The notes beneath the pieces were generated by a model, which searched no databases, had not been told where the DNA came from, and saw only the letters and a list, made by a program, of their open reading frames with translations. From Charina bottae (taxonomy: Eukaryota > Chordata > Lepidosauria > Squamata > Charinaidae): a stretch of DNA of 64,000 nucleotides. Numbering within the stretch: the first letter of the stretch is position 1; the number at the start of each line of letters is the position of its first letter. Shown here in pieces: positions 45,214 through 56,240 of this stretch. Where the stretch lies: NCBI GenBank assembly GCA_023362775.1, contig JALMGJ010000003.1, forward strand, positions 75,811,355 through 75,875,354. The letters are read 5' to 3'. Made by a program: the position numbers and the translations under genes.

Positions 45214-46547
45214 CTAGATTAGTTTTTTAAAGATTCTTTTAACTAAAAGCAGTACAGTTTTCCCTTCAGCCTGTATCAAGTCTTTTTTTTTCATATATTT
45301 TATTGAGTTTTAAATATACATAGATAAAAGTTGAAAATGAAAAAGAAATACAAATGCAAATACAAATACAAATACAAATACAAATCAAAGAAAGAAGAGA
45401 AAAAGTGTAGTAAAGCAAAGAAAAAAAGAGAAAGATGAAACATAGAAATTAGTCAACTTCCGATTTATCTCTGGTCTTAGTAATTTAAAGAATTTATCTT
45501 ACATGCTAGATCTATATATAACATTGAAAAACATTTCCTGTCTAATATATCAATTTATATATATTTTAATCTTCAAATCCCCATATAAGCTTTGCCCGTC
45601 CTGCGTTTTGCAAATAATCCATTAATGGCTTCCACTCTTTAAGAAAGTAGTAATTTGAATTTTCTTTTAATAAACATGTCAATTTATCATTTTCTGCCAT
45701 ATCCATCACTTTTAACATCCAATCTTGTATCGTAGGTATAATCTGATTTTTCCAATTTTGTGCATATACAAGTCTCGCTGCTATAATCATATATTGCATA
45801 ATTCTTGTATATTGTTTTCCTATTTGTTCTTCTGATATTCCCAATAGAAATAGTTCTGGTTTGAATGGAACTCGAATTTGTAAAATATTTTGCATCAATG
45901 AATGTATCTGAGTCCAAAATTTCTTTGCAATCTCACATGTCCACCACATATGGTAAAATGACCCCTCTTTTTTTTTACATTTCCAACACAAGTTGGAAAC
46001 ATTCCCATACATTTTAGCTAGTTTTTGTGGGGTCATATACCATCTGTACATCATCTTATAGAAATTTTCCTTCAAATTATAACACAAAGTAAATTTTAGT
46101 CCTTTAGTCCACATATCTTCCCATTGTTGCATTTGGATATTATGACCAATATTTTTTGCCCATTTGATCATGCAATCTTTAACTTGTTCCTCTACCATTT
46201 CACCTTTTAACAATAATTTATACATTTTAGCTATTAAATGATCATCTGTCTCACATAGTTGTATCTCAAATTCCGATTTGGTTTGTTCAAATTCAAATTC
46301 CTTTTTATCTGATTTAAATTTTTCTACAAGTTGCATGTAAGAAAGCCATTGAAAGGTATATCCTTCTAAAGCCAATTCTTCTTTTGATTTGGTTTTATAT
46401 TGTCCTTGTTCTTTTTTAAAAAAGTCTTTATAGGTCAGCCATTTGTCTTTAGCTCTTACTTCTGTTCTATGAAATGCTTCTTGTGTGGAAATCCATAAAG
46501 GTCTTTTATAACATAAAGTTAGTTTATATTTATTCCAAATTCTTAAC

Positions 46548-46916
46548 AAAGACCTTCTAGGGAGTCTTTGGTGCTCTCTGAGCCTTGTTGTTTTCATGCA
46601 GACGTTTCATTGCCAGGCTAGGCAACATCTTCAGTGCGAAAAGGGAGTGGAACTTGCTGTCTGTTTATATACCCTGGCTTGTCCTGCCTGTGTTGGTGGG
46701 GGTCTTGTACTCTCCTTGGTAGTTCCTTGATTGGGCTGTTGTGTGCTGTTTGGGTGATTGACTGAGTTAATAGTTCCTTGATTAAGGTCTATTGTGTTGA
46801 TTGATTGCTCCTCTGCTGCTAATCTTGCTGTGAATCTATGCATATCTTGTTGTTGATTGCTAGCCCAGGGGTGTTCTGGTCTTCTGGCTATTCTATTGTC
46901 TCTTAAAGACCTTCTA
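46548..46916 (-). mobile_element. Short PLE insertion in L1 ORF2 with 12-bp TSD (copy D)
   Basis: TSD AAAGACCTTCTA at 46548-46559 and 46905-46916. The 345-bp insertion holds the end of the GIY-YIG protein (RIARRPEHPWASN onward, ending at 46631) and the terminal block. Its fusion to the L1 frame makes the chimeric open frame 46631-47647, which is not a real gene. Confidence 0.93.
46588..46645 (-). ncRNA. Hammerhead-like ribozyme core in PLE copy D
   Basis: CUGAAGA (complement of 46628-46634), TGCC/GGCA stem II, GAAAC (GAAA is the complement of 46605-46608), GUC (46601-46603) and UGCAUG. GCA/UGC closes stem I next to the core. This copy has the full set of core bases, including the ACGU palindrome of the tiny stem III. 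Confidence 0.55.
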
Positions 46917-47621
46917 ATATAATGATTTTTAAAGTCCACATTAACTTTCACTTTGTCATACCACAAATACCCATGCCATCCATATCTTAATTCATGACCC
47001 TCCAAGTTCAATAATTTTTCATTTTTCAGAACTATCCATTCTTTAATCCATACCAAGCAACAAGCAGCATAATATAATTTCAGTTCCGGTAGACCTAGTC
47101 CACCTCTTTCTTTTGAATCTTGTAAAATTTTATATTTTATTCTTGGTTTTTTCCCTTGCCAAATAAACTTAGAAATATCTCGCTGCCATTGTTTGAAGGG
47201 TTCTTCTGATGCCAATAAAGGTAATGTTTGAAAAAGATATAAAATTCTTGGCAAAATATTCATTTTAATTGCTGAAATTCTACCTAGTAATGATAGTTGT
47301 AATTTTTCCCATTGATCCAAGTCTTTTTTAATATCTATCCAAAGCGGAATATAGTTATTCTTAAACAACTTAACATTTTTAGTTGTTAAATATACTCCCA
47401 AGTATTTTACTTTTTCTTCCATTGAGTATCCCATTATTTCTTTCAATTTCTCTTGTTGATGATGGTCCATGTTTTTGGTCAAAACTTTTGTTTTCTGTAG
47501 ATTCACTTTAAACCCTGCTAACGACCCAAAGTCTTTCAATTTCTGTATCAATAGTTCAATTCCATCTAGTGGATTCTCCAAAGTAAAGACTAAGTCGTCA
47601 GCAAAGGCTCTTAATTTATAA

Positions 47622-47746
47622 ACTTCTTTTTTCATCATCATTGGCAATCACTCGTAGCGGACTAATGTTAGCGTATTAGAAGAAGCGAAAACCACCAGCA
47701 TTGAAACAATGATCATCCAACATCAACTTTGCTGGACTTCTTTTTT
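47622..47746 (-). mobile_element. RTE-like fragment with inverted 5' part (twin priming), 11-bp TSD
   Basis: TSD ACTTCTTTTTT at 47622-47632 and 47736-47746. The insert's left 25 bp (47634-47658) are the complement of the RTE 3' end at 12641-12665, with one mismatch. Its right 77 bp (47659-47735) are in direct orientation and match 12148-12224 with two or three changes. This opposite orientation of the two parts is what twin priming produces. Confidence 0.9.
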
Positions 47747-48463
47747 AACCTTAATACCATGGATACCTTCATCTTGTCTAACATCTCTCAGTAAAACCTC
47801 TAATACCAATATAAACAAAAGTGGAGATAATGGACAACCTTGTCTTGTACCTTTTTGAATTTCACATGGTTTACTAAATTCTCCATTAACAATTATTTTT
47901 GCAAATTGGGGAGTATATATTGATTTGATCCACTTAGTAAAATTTCCTCCAAAATTCATATTTTCCAATACTTTAAACAAAAAAGGCCAATTTAAATTAT
48001 CAAAGGCTTTTTCAGCATCTATAAATATCAAGGCAGCTTGTTTTTCATAGTGTTGTTCCAAGTATTCCAGTATATCTAATATATTTCGGACATTGTCTCG
48101 GATCTGTCTCTTAGGTAAAAATCCTGCTTGATCTTGATGAATAAAGTTTTTAAGAATATTTTTCATTCTTTCTGCCAATATAGTTGTAAATATCTTATAG
48201 TCGTTATTCAATAAAGATATTGGTCTATAATTCTTAGTTAAAGTCAAATCTTGTTGTTCTTTAGGGATCAATGTTATATGCGCTTCTTTCCAAGTCTCTG
48301 GCATTGTTCCTGTTTCCAAAATTGAATTCATAGTCTCCTGCAAAGGTAGACATAATTCATCCTCGAAGCATTTATAGTAAGCTGCTGACAGGCCATCCAG
48401 TCCTGGTGCTTTTCCACTACTAATTTTCTTAAAGGCCTTTACCATTTCCTCTGTTGTTATAGG

Positions 48464-48837
48464 ATTATTTAGTATTTTTTTTTAATTTTTATTATTGTAT
48501 TTATACCCCGCCTATCCCCTCCCTAACGGAGGACTCTAGGCGGCTTACATACATATTGATTACATTTCATTATACATACATTTTAAATTATACAATTAAC
48601 CGCGCATTAAGGGAAGGGGTAAGGGAACCGACTCATCCATGACTACAAGTTCCACAATGCCTTGCGTCAGAGCCGGCTGCCGACGTCCTGTAGATGGAGC
48701 TGTTCTTCCGGGATCCGTCGTACCACCGCATTCCAAGATCTTCCATTTGTTGGGCGACCCCCGACAGGACGGCAGCAAATTCTCCCACTTAAGGTGATAC
48801 CCATTTATCTACTCGCAAAGCTTTCGAACTATTATTT
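48464..48837 (-). mobile_element. SINE-like insertion in L1 ORF2
   Basis: The minimal TSD is ATTATTT at 48464-48470 and 48831-48837. The insert (48471-48830) has a T-rich left end (minus-strand poly(A)), then TACCCCGCCTATCCCC and GACTCTAGGCGGCTTACA as in the 3' end of CR1/L2-type LINEs, and at its right end GATACCCATTTATCTACTCGCAAAGC, which resembles the central body of the SINE of 5739. It may be a composite SINE using a LINE-derived tail. Family not named. Confidence 0.65.
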
Positions 48838-50181
48838 CGAAGCATTAATCTTTGTTGATCATTAAGAACAGTTAATTTCTGTTTACTCAGATAATCATCA
48901 ATGTCAATTAAATTAACTTCTTGTTTTTTATATAATTTTGAATAATAATCATGAAAAGCTTCTTGTATATCTATATTATTCACCATAACTTTCCCTTCAT
49001 GTTGTATATTAGAAATTAGGTTCTTTTGTCTTTGTTTCCGCAATTTATAAGCCAACCATCTACCTGGTTTATTAGCATATTCAAAATATTTTTCATTTTA
49101 AATTTCATTTGAGTCTCTATCTCTTGTGTCAATATCATTGATATTTGTTTTTGTAAAAATTTAATTTGAGTAAGCAAAGTATCGTCCATTGGCTTATCTC
49201 TTAAACATGTTTCTTTACTTTTTATTTCATCTAAAATCAGTTGAATTCTCTCTTGTTTCTTTTTCCTCATCTGAGCATTATATTGGAATAAATAACCCCT
49301 CATATATGCTTTGCTGGCATCCCATACAGTCTGAATATTGGTGCCTTTATCTGAATTCAGTTGAAAGTATTCCCTTAATTTTTTTTTGCATGTATCAACT
49401 ATCTCATTTTTCCAAAATATTGACTCATTTAGTCTCCATCTGAATACATTCCGTTTTCCTTTAACAGTCAACATTACTGGATTATGATCTGAAAGAGTCT
49501 TGGGTAATATTTCAACTTTACTAACGTCCATCATTAAACTTTTTTATATTAAAATCATATCTATTCTGGAATATGATTTAAATCTCTCTGAATAGTACGT
49601 ATATTCTCTGGAAGTCCCATTCATGAATCTCCAAATGTCTTGTAAATCCAACATTTCTTTTAAGTCAAAAAATGTTTGTGGCAATTTTCCCTGTGTATAC
49701 TTCACTTCTTTTTGTGAGTGTCTATCCATCTTAGGGTAGATTACCCCATTCCAATCACCCATGAAACACCAATTTTCATAGGTTTGGTCCAAAAGTTTAT
49801 CCATCAAATTTTTATAAAATATTCCTTTGTCCATATTCGGTGCATAAAGTCCAACAACCAGTGTTTTAGTTCCTTGTATATTAATTTCAACTGCAACATA
49901 ACGACCTTCATCATCAGTTAATACCAATTTTGGGTTTAACTTTGGTTGTATATATAAAACTACCCCCTTCGTTTTTTTATTTCCGGCCGAAATGAATTCT
50001 TCTCCAAATTGTTTTTGAATCAGATATTTAGTATCTTTTTTACAAATATGAGTCTCTTGTAAACAAATTATGTCCAATCTCAATTTTTTCAAAAAATGAA
50101 AAATCTTTCTTCTTTTCTGTGGGGCGTTATCACCATTAATATTCCATGTCAAATATTTGTAATCCATAAATGTTTTGATAA

Positions 50182-51097
50182 TTAAAATCCCTTTTTCAAG
50201 TCCAGACCTGCAGCTCCCATCTCAGATAAGTCTTCATTCCTCTTTTTGTCTCTTGATGTCTCTCCTCCTTCTTCCAAGTCTCCAGATGGCACACCCATTT
50301 CTGTCTTATATTTTTCTAAAAATGCTTTTGCTTTTAAAATGGAAGTTATTCTGAACCTCTGCCCTTTGAACGTAAAAGATACACCTTCTAGTTTCTCCCA
50401 TCTAAATGGGATATTGTGTTGTTTTAATTTGTCTGTAAGGAAGGAGTAATCTCTTCTTTTCCTTAATATTCTCAAAGGTATTTCTTTTAATACAATTACT
50501 TCTTTCCCTTCTATATTTAACCTATTATTATAATGTTTCTTCAAAATTTGCTCTTTTACCACTTTTCTCACAAAATATATCAATATGTCTCTAGGAACTT
50601 TATTTTCTCTAGCATAACGTGAATTCACTCTAAAAAATTTATCTATTTCCAAATCTAAGTCTTGTTCTTTTATCTCTAAAAATTTAGCCAATACAGAAAT
50701 AATCCTTTCTCTTGCATCTTCATTTGCTTGCTCAGGGACTGCTCTCAATCTCAAAATATGTTCCTTCTCTCTCATTTCTGCTAATGCTGTAATATCTAAA
50801 TTGTGTTCAATTTCTTTGGTAGCATGTTCTGATTTAGTCTCTAATTTTTGTATCTGACCTTGCATATCTTTGTTCTCCTGACAGAGAGTTCACAACTTCC
50901 TTAACTGTTTGTACTTCTTTTTTAAATTCATGTTTTATCTCCTGGGTAATTTCTTTTTTCATGTCTTCCATCTTCTTATCCATCTTTTTATCTAAAGATG
51001 CAATTTGTTCTTCCATCTGCTTATTTTGTTGACCCAAATTAGTTGATGAATCCTCCACTTTCTTATTTAATGCTGCAATTGCTTCAAGGATTTTTCA
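50182..51097 (-). pseudogene. L1 ORF1 (RNA-binding chaperone), N-terminally truncated
   Basis: The first visible residues (KILEAIAALNKKVEDSS, from 51097) are already inside the coiled coil: heptad-rich KKMDKKMEDMKKEITQEIKHEFKKEVQTV. A frameshift near 50870 joins frame 51058-50834 to frame 50865-50182. Then come the RRM-like region (HILRLRAVPEQANEDARERI) and the C-terminal domain (RDILIYFVRKVVKEQILKKH, FRWEKLEGVSFTFKGQRFRI). ORF1p trimers bind the L1 RNA. The stop lies 14 bp before ORF2, a normal L1 spacing. Confidence 0.85.
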
Positions 51098-51115
51098 AGC
51101 CTGTATCGAGTCTTT

Positions 51116-51915
51116 AATCTTTTAATGTTCAGTTGTCACTTCTTAAACAATTTTTTGGAGGATATGTCCTTCTCTGATGAACACTCCAAAGACCAACAAT
51201 TGCTTCAAAAATACAAGCAATGGACAGAAAAGTCAATTTCATCTATTTGCAACACTTTTGTTCATTTTATTCAGTAATAGCTGAATAAAAATGGGAAAGG
51301 AAGGAATTCTGGCTTTGTATGATGTATGAATTCAGCTAATTAACAAACCATGGTTAAACAACCAGTGGCTTACTTTGGTGTGTGAATGCAGTCAGTGACA
51401 ACATTATGGTAAGTGATAAAATAGTAACCCTGGTATCTGGAATAAAGGCCATATTTGGTTACTCATCAACGGTGGCCAAAGTTGTAGCCTCTTTCCTTTA
51501 TTCTGCATCATTTAAAAAGGAGCTTTTTTGCTTGATGTCATCTATACACCTACACAGATATCATAAAAATGAAGATGAATAGTGGCCAAGAGAAGAAACC
51601 CAAAATAGGCTACCCAGCGGAAACAGCCAGCCTGGTGACAGAGAGCAGGCGGGAGAGAATGCCTTTGGGCTCATTGTCATCTTCTGCTAACTATGGCATG
51701 AAAATCCCTTGCTAACAATGCTTGAAGGAAATATCCTTAAGAACCTACTTTTGGCTCATCCTCAACCCAGCTTCGAGGAAGTTTACTTTTGTCTTTAGCT
51801 ATTCCAATTTTAAAGCAGGGTTTTCCCCTTATTCCATCACAACTGTTACTGTGTGAATGATCTATGATGGTTTATTAATAATGCTAGTGTGCTATTCATT
51901 ACTTTTTGTGGGCAT
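51116..51915. other. No gene; contains a 'AAACCATGGTTAA' type dispersed repeat
   Basis: 51318-51400 has ATGATGTATGAATTCAGCTAATTAACAAACCATGGTTAAAC and a TGTGAATGCAGTC end. Similar word sets occur at 56030-56110 and 62040-62290. This is a diffuse repeat that I cannot classify. Confidence 0.4.
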
Positions 51916-52136
51916 ATTTATTTTATTTATTTTTTATTTATTTTCTATCCCACCTTTATTATTTTTACAAATAACTCAAGGTGGCGAAAATACCTAATAC
52001 TCCTTCCTCCTCCTATTTTCCCCACAACAACAACCCTGTGAGGTGAGTTGGGCTGAGAGAGAGGGACTGGCCCAAAGTCACCCAGCCGGCTTTCATGCCT
52101 CAGGCGGGACTAGAACTCACAGACTCCTGATACCCC
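51916..52136 (-). mobile_element. tRNA-derived SINE (second family), minus
   Basis: T-rich A/T tail at left, then ACAACCCTGTGAGGTGAGTTGGGC and GACTGGCCCAAAGTCACCCAGCCGGC, the complement of the 37975 copy. The tRNA-like head is truncated near 52136. Confidence 0.8.
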
Positions 52137-53944
52137 TCCCTTCTACTTAATGACCATATTTGGTTTGGGCTTTGGGAAGGACCTGAGACCTGGCTTCCAC
52201 AGAGAGATCTGCCTGTGTAATGCTTGGTTGGCACATTCTAAGGCACCTGTCAGGTCAGAGTACTAGACCTATTGGTTAAACACAGGTTTAGCAGTCTTTT
52301 GAAAAGCCACCAGATCTGCATTTAAAAAAACACCATCAGTGCTCCCTGAAGAAAGTGCTCAATTTAAACCAGAAAAGAGAACCAGGTTCTGCCAACTGTG
52401 TGCTGTTGGTTCTGTTGCAAATCAGTGCACTAGAAGTTCTCTACTGCTTCTGCTGAAAGGAGAAGGTATTTCACATGGTCAAATTTTCTACTGTTTTTAT
52501 TATTTGGAAGAAATACCATTCTGCCTATTTTACAGACTACTTCCGGGCTATTTTACAGGCTACATTTTGGGCATGGCCACTCACTGTCAGTACAGCTATT
52601 CCCTTGAATGCTCATTTTGGGTTATAGCTGGGGCGAAATTAACAAAAATTCTCTCTGTTTTGCCTTTTAGCCTGAATGTCAATTCACAGGTGTCCTGAAA
52701 AAGTGCAGGATGAAGTGAGAGGGAAATTTCCAATGCTCCTCACAACCTCTCTACTGTGTTGCTGACCTGTCACTTGAAATATTTCAAACATGGGTCTACC
52801 AGTCTTCTAGCAGAGCAATAAATCCATGTTGAAAAATATCTTGGCTGGCAAGTCAGCAGAGAGGTAAGGGGCATGGGATGAGATCCTATCTCGCCCCCGC
52901 ACTCCTCCTTTGCTCAACAGACTTGTCAGCCAGGAAATTTTTAGACATGAGTATAGCACTCTTCAAGATTTAGCCCAAATAGCAGGTCACTAGCATGCAG
53001 ACCTGTCACTTGGGTGAAGAATGGTGGGAAGGCTGGGGAAGTAATGGAAGGGAGTGTAGATATAAACAATCAGAAGACAGATAGAAGCTGTTGCTTGCTT
53101 CTCTTAGAAATGGCAATTCAGACCAAGGGGCAAGAAACGTGGAAACAAACTTTTCCAGTCATTCAAGGAGACCCCACCTTAATGAACTCACTATAAATAA
53201 AGGTCGGGAATTCTTCTTACAGTTTCCAAAAATTGGCATTGATCCCAAGGTTAGCATTAAAGATACCTTATGGAAGACTGTGTAGTTCTTCCTTGAGCTT
53301 GCCCAGCAGAGAGGGGCTCAACGGTTTATAAGATAGCTAAAGACTCCAACCCATGGAACTTGCGCCTAATCCCCCAAGCCTACCCCACGTTAAGGACAGC
53401 AATGGGTGGTTGCTTTTCCTGCCTGCAAATGACACTGGGTGGGATGGAAAACACAGTCAGGTGAATCCTTAATTTGTTCCACATTAAAACTGTAAGGACA
53501 ACACCAATTGCCAGCTTTGTCACAAAGGGAGAATAGGGCTCAGCTACCAAGGAGTGAAAGAATGCACATTAATGTGACTACCAGGAAGATACTAGCTCTT
53601 CTTTCCTATAAATGCTTCTAGTTCTCTGCCTGATCCTTTGACAACCATATGAAAGAGTTTAACAGGGCTATAAACCTGACTCAGACAGACAACAGCAGCT
53701 CATGTGAATGTTGTTTGAGATTAGTATGATTGGATGGAAATGTTACGACCTTGGCAATCTAGACTATTACTCAATGTAACTATAAAACCATATCTTCTGC
53801 CTTTCAAACCTTGTACCTCCTGAGCAGGATATAAATCACCATCCTTTTGTTAATCTGAATGGATGAACAGTAATTTGCCTCTGCCTGGTACACAGAGGAT
53901 ATTTTGGCTGTGAGATCATCCCTTCCAGTCCACATGATCTGCTC
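52137..53944. other. Unique sequence; holds the second copy of the 42.3-kb block
   Basis: 53391-53574 resembles 42332-42541. The open frame 52339-52698 (119 codons) shows no domain I recognise and has no splice support. Confidence 0.4.
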
Positions 53945-53949
53945 TTCAA

Positions 53950-55165
53950 ATGGGGAAAAGACTTACCCCGCAGGAAGCATTTGTTAGGAGAGAAAATGTG
54001 GGAGGAATAAGTTGGTTAAAGTATAAAAATTTGTTAAATTTTGAAGAGGGTGAACCGACAATTAAAACATGGGAAAAGTTAGAGTTGGAGGGTTTTACAT
54101 GTCATTGGTTTACTTATGCGCGATTGTCAGAATGTTCTAAAGCGGATAAAAAGAACTATGAATTTGTTAATGAAACAACTCAACTTGAAATGGAACTCTG
54201 CACGAATCATGAACATGTTATTACTAAGATGTATAAGATGTTGTTACATATGAATCTAGAATATGAACGCATCAAGGAATGTATGATTAAATGGGCCAAG
54301 AATTTTGGATATGATATGCTGGAGCAATGGGAAAATATGTGGAACAAAGGTCTGAAATTTATGCTGAATCTAAAAGAAAATTTTTATAAAATGATGTATC
54401 ATTGGTATTTAACCCCTGATAAGTTATCAAAAATGTATAATGGTGTAACGAATGTCTGTTGGAAATGTTTACAGGGGGAAGGAACTTTTTACCATCTTTG
54501 GTGGACCTGCGAGAAGGCTAAAACGTTTTGGGACCAAATATGTAATATTGTACAAAAGATTCTCAAAGTGAACATACAAAAAAACCCAGAAATGTTTATC
54601 TTGGGTTTGACAAAGAAGGAGTTAGAGAAACAACATGGAAATTTACTTTTACATATGATTACAGCTGCAAGACTTCTATATGCACAACGATGGAAAGATC
54701 CACATATACCTACAGCAGGGGTGGGGAACCTTTTTTCTGCCAAGGGCCATTTGGATATTTATAACATCATTCGCGGACCGGGGGGCGGGGTTTTCAGGCG
54801 GGAGCCAATTGCGTGCACTGGGGGAGGGGTTTGTGGGTGGGATCCAATCACGCGGAAGGGGGCGGGGTTTGCAGGCGGGAGCTTTCCTAGATTTATTGAA
54901 TTTCGAGGTTTGTGATTGTCTTGGCAGGGCCAGACCAGATGATTTTGCGGGCCTTATATGGCCCGCGGGCAAGACGTTCCCCACCCCTGACCTACAGTAT
55001 AAGATTGGATTACTAAATTAATGGATTTGGCCCAAATGGCCAAGCTAACAGCTTTAATAAGAGAGAATACTGTCTCCGGATTCATCGCTACTTTGCAACC
55101 ACTTTTAGACTACTTGCGTGTGATGGAAAAAAATGAAGCTTTAATTGTGGGTTTTAGTGACTAAA
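53950..55165 (+). pseudogene. L1 ORF2 C-terminal region
   Basis: Reads GKRLTPQEAFVRRE, then IKWAKNFGYDML, LKENFYKMMYHWYLTPDKLSKMY, the cysteine cluster CWKCLQGEGTFYHLWWTC, and AARLLYAQRWKDPHIPT, where a hAT element interrupts. After 54998 the coding resumes with ...MDLAQMAKLTALIREN and ends LIVGFSD at about 55165. The open frame 53950-54915 continues into the hAT element, and its last 60 residues are not L1. Confidence 0.85.
54708..54997. mobile_element. Short hAT element, family 2, perfect TSD
   Basis: TSD ACCTACAG at 54708-54715 and 54990-54997. The element (54716-54989) starts CAGGGGTGGGGAACCTTTTT and ends GTTCCCCACCCCTG. The interior has three copies of a GGGGCGGGGTTTGCAGGCGGG-like unit, and GC content is high. 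Confidence 0.93.
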
Positions 55166-55400
55166 TGGTTTGCTTTGAAAGAAACAATATTAATATGGTT
55201 TAATTACTGGTAAGAGATTATATCTCAAATTGTATTTATATCTGTATTGGAGAAATCGGAAACCATCTTTTGTTTCTTCACTTTTATAGTTTTTTCTTTG
55301 TTCTTTAGCTATATTTTCTTGCTTTTCTATAATTTTTATATTGTATTTTAACTATATATGTTGAAATTGAATAAAGTTCTAATTAAAAGGCAAAAATAAA

Positions 55401-56240
55401 ACACAAAGCACCGATCATTCCTCTTACTCCCAGTCTTACAACTAAAAATAAATTAGCAGTCACCCAGAGTAATAAGCATTCCTTCAAAACACCCAAATCT
55501 CAAGATAGATGCACAAGCCAGAAAGTCTGAAAGATTGTACTTGTCAGAAGTGAGTTTTTTCTAATTAGGTAACAAGGATTGGAACATTAATTTGCCTTGT
55601 TTCTCAGATGATGGACAAACAAGGTCTCCTTTGGAAAAAAACAGAATGAGTTCCATGTTCTGAGGAAATAGGCACTTGACCTTTAACGTTCAAGTCAAGA
55701 TAAGCTTACCTACAAGCCTGCTTGTCTTCAAGATGCCGAGGGATTCTTCCTGGCATTTGCTGTTCTGCTCCAGGCTCTGACCTTCAGGATACATTCTTGG
55801 ACCACTCTTTCATCTTGCCATTTTGCGTAATGAAATTGCTTGTTTGTGTCAGGTCAGGTCACCTCAAAAAGCTCCCTGGGACAGGTTAATCAGTTGAAAA
55901 GGAACACACACTTTCAAGGGACTAGCTGCCTGAAGGGCAGCTGAGAGATGCAGTCTACTCTGCCCATTATTCTCCTTTCAGGCCATTAAAACATTGGCTG
56001 GAGTCATGCATCATGGTAAGGTAAAGGTTTTTAAACCATGGTTTGTTGAACAAACCATAGTTGGGCACTAAACATTGTGGCTTAACACAACATGTGAGCC
56101 AGTGAGTGATAGGATGAGAAGAGGCAATTAGCTAGTATGAGTGAGTACCCACTTCAAGTAAGCAGCTAAGCCAGATTCATTCCACCTGGTGTCCTCCTGA
56201 TGGCCATTGGCCATGCTGGCTGGGGATTCTGAAAGTGATC
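55401..56240. other. No gene recognised; part of a diffuse repeat at 56030-56110
   Basis: AAACCATGGTTTGTTGAACAAACC and ACATGTGAGCCAGTG match the dispersed repeat of 51318 and 62040. Nothing else. Confidence 0.45.

Larger units (their letters stand above)
45566..50167 (-). pseudogene. L1 ORF2 (endonuclease and reverse transcriptase), interrupted
   Basis: Starts MDYKYLTWNINGDN at 50167. APE endonuclease motifs in order: LQETH, YAPN, FMGDWNGVI, YSRIDMILI and SDHNPV, so all catalytic positions look present. A single in-frame TAA follows RIDMILI (near 49546). A one-base frameshift lies near 49075, before GRWLAYKLRKQ. RT blocks: GKAPGLDGL, LIPKEQ.DLTLTKNYRPISLLN, DQAGFLPKRQ, FIDAEKAFDNL, KGTRQGCPLSPLLF and, after the RTE insertion, AFADDLVF (about 47605). 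The C-terminal region has a cysteine cluster CWKCKKKEGSFYHMWWTC. The three insertions break it; their TSD boundaries leave the flanking codons in register on both sides. Confidence 0.9.
45268..51115 (-). mobile_element. L1 LINE, 5'-truncated, carrying three nested insertions
   Basis: An 18-bp TSD with one mismatch (AGCCTGTATCAAGTCTTT at 45268-45285, AGCCTGTATCGAGTCTTT at 51098-51115) brackets the element. The minus-strand order is: ORF1 without its N-terminus, a 14-bp spacer, ORF2 (endonuclease, RT, C-terminal zinc-knuckle region), then a 3' UTR with (ACAAAT)n units at 45346-45385 and a poly(A) tail (T-run at 45281-45291). A PLE (46560-46904), a twin-primed RTE piece (47633-47735) and a SINE-like element (48471-48830) inserted later. 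Without them the L1 portion is about 5.0 kb. Confidence 0.93.
53945..55400 (+). mobile_element. L1 3' fragment, split by a hAT element
   Basis: It holds the last third of ORF2 and the 3' UTR with a closing AATAAAGTTC signal (about 55369) and A-rich tail. The start near 53945 is a 5' truncation. Clear TSDs were not found. Its protein is only about half identical by eye to that of the 45-51 kb L1, so it belongs to another subfamily. Confidence 0.85.

Noticed and set aside
46631..47647. Open frame of 338 codons that looks like a novel RT-plus-tail protein
   Set aside because: It is L1 ORF2 fused by chance to the end of a PLE insertion; the 12-bp TSD at 46548 and 46905 shows the junction.
52339..52698. 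119-codon open frame as a possible host gene
   Set aside because: No recognisable family, no conserved motif, no neighbouring exon.
53950..54915. Open frame with an unusual glycine-rich C-terminus
   Set aside because: The last 60 residues come from the hAT element that starts at 54716; only the first part is L1.
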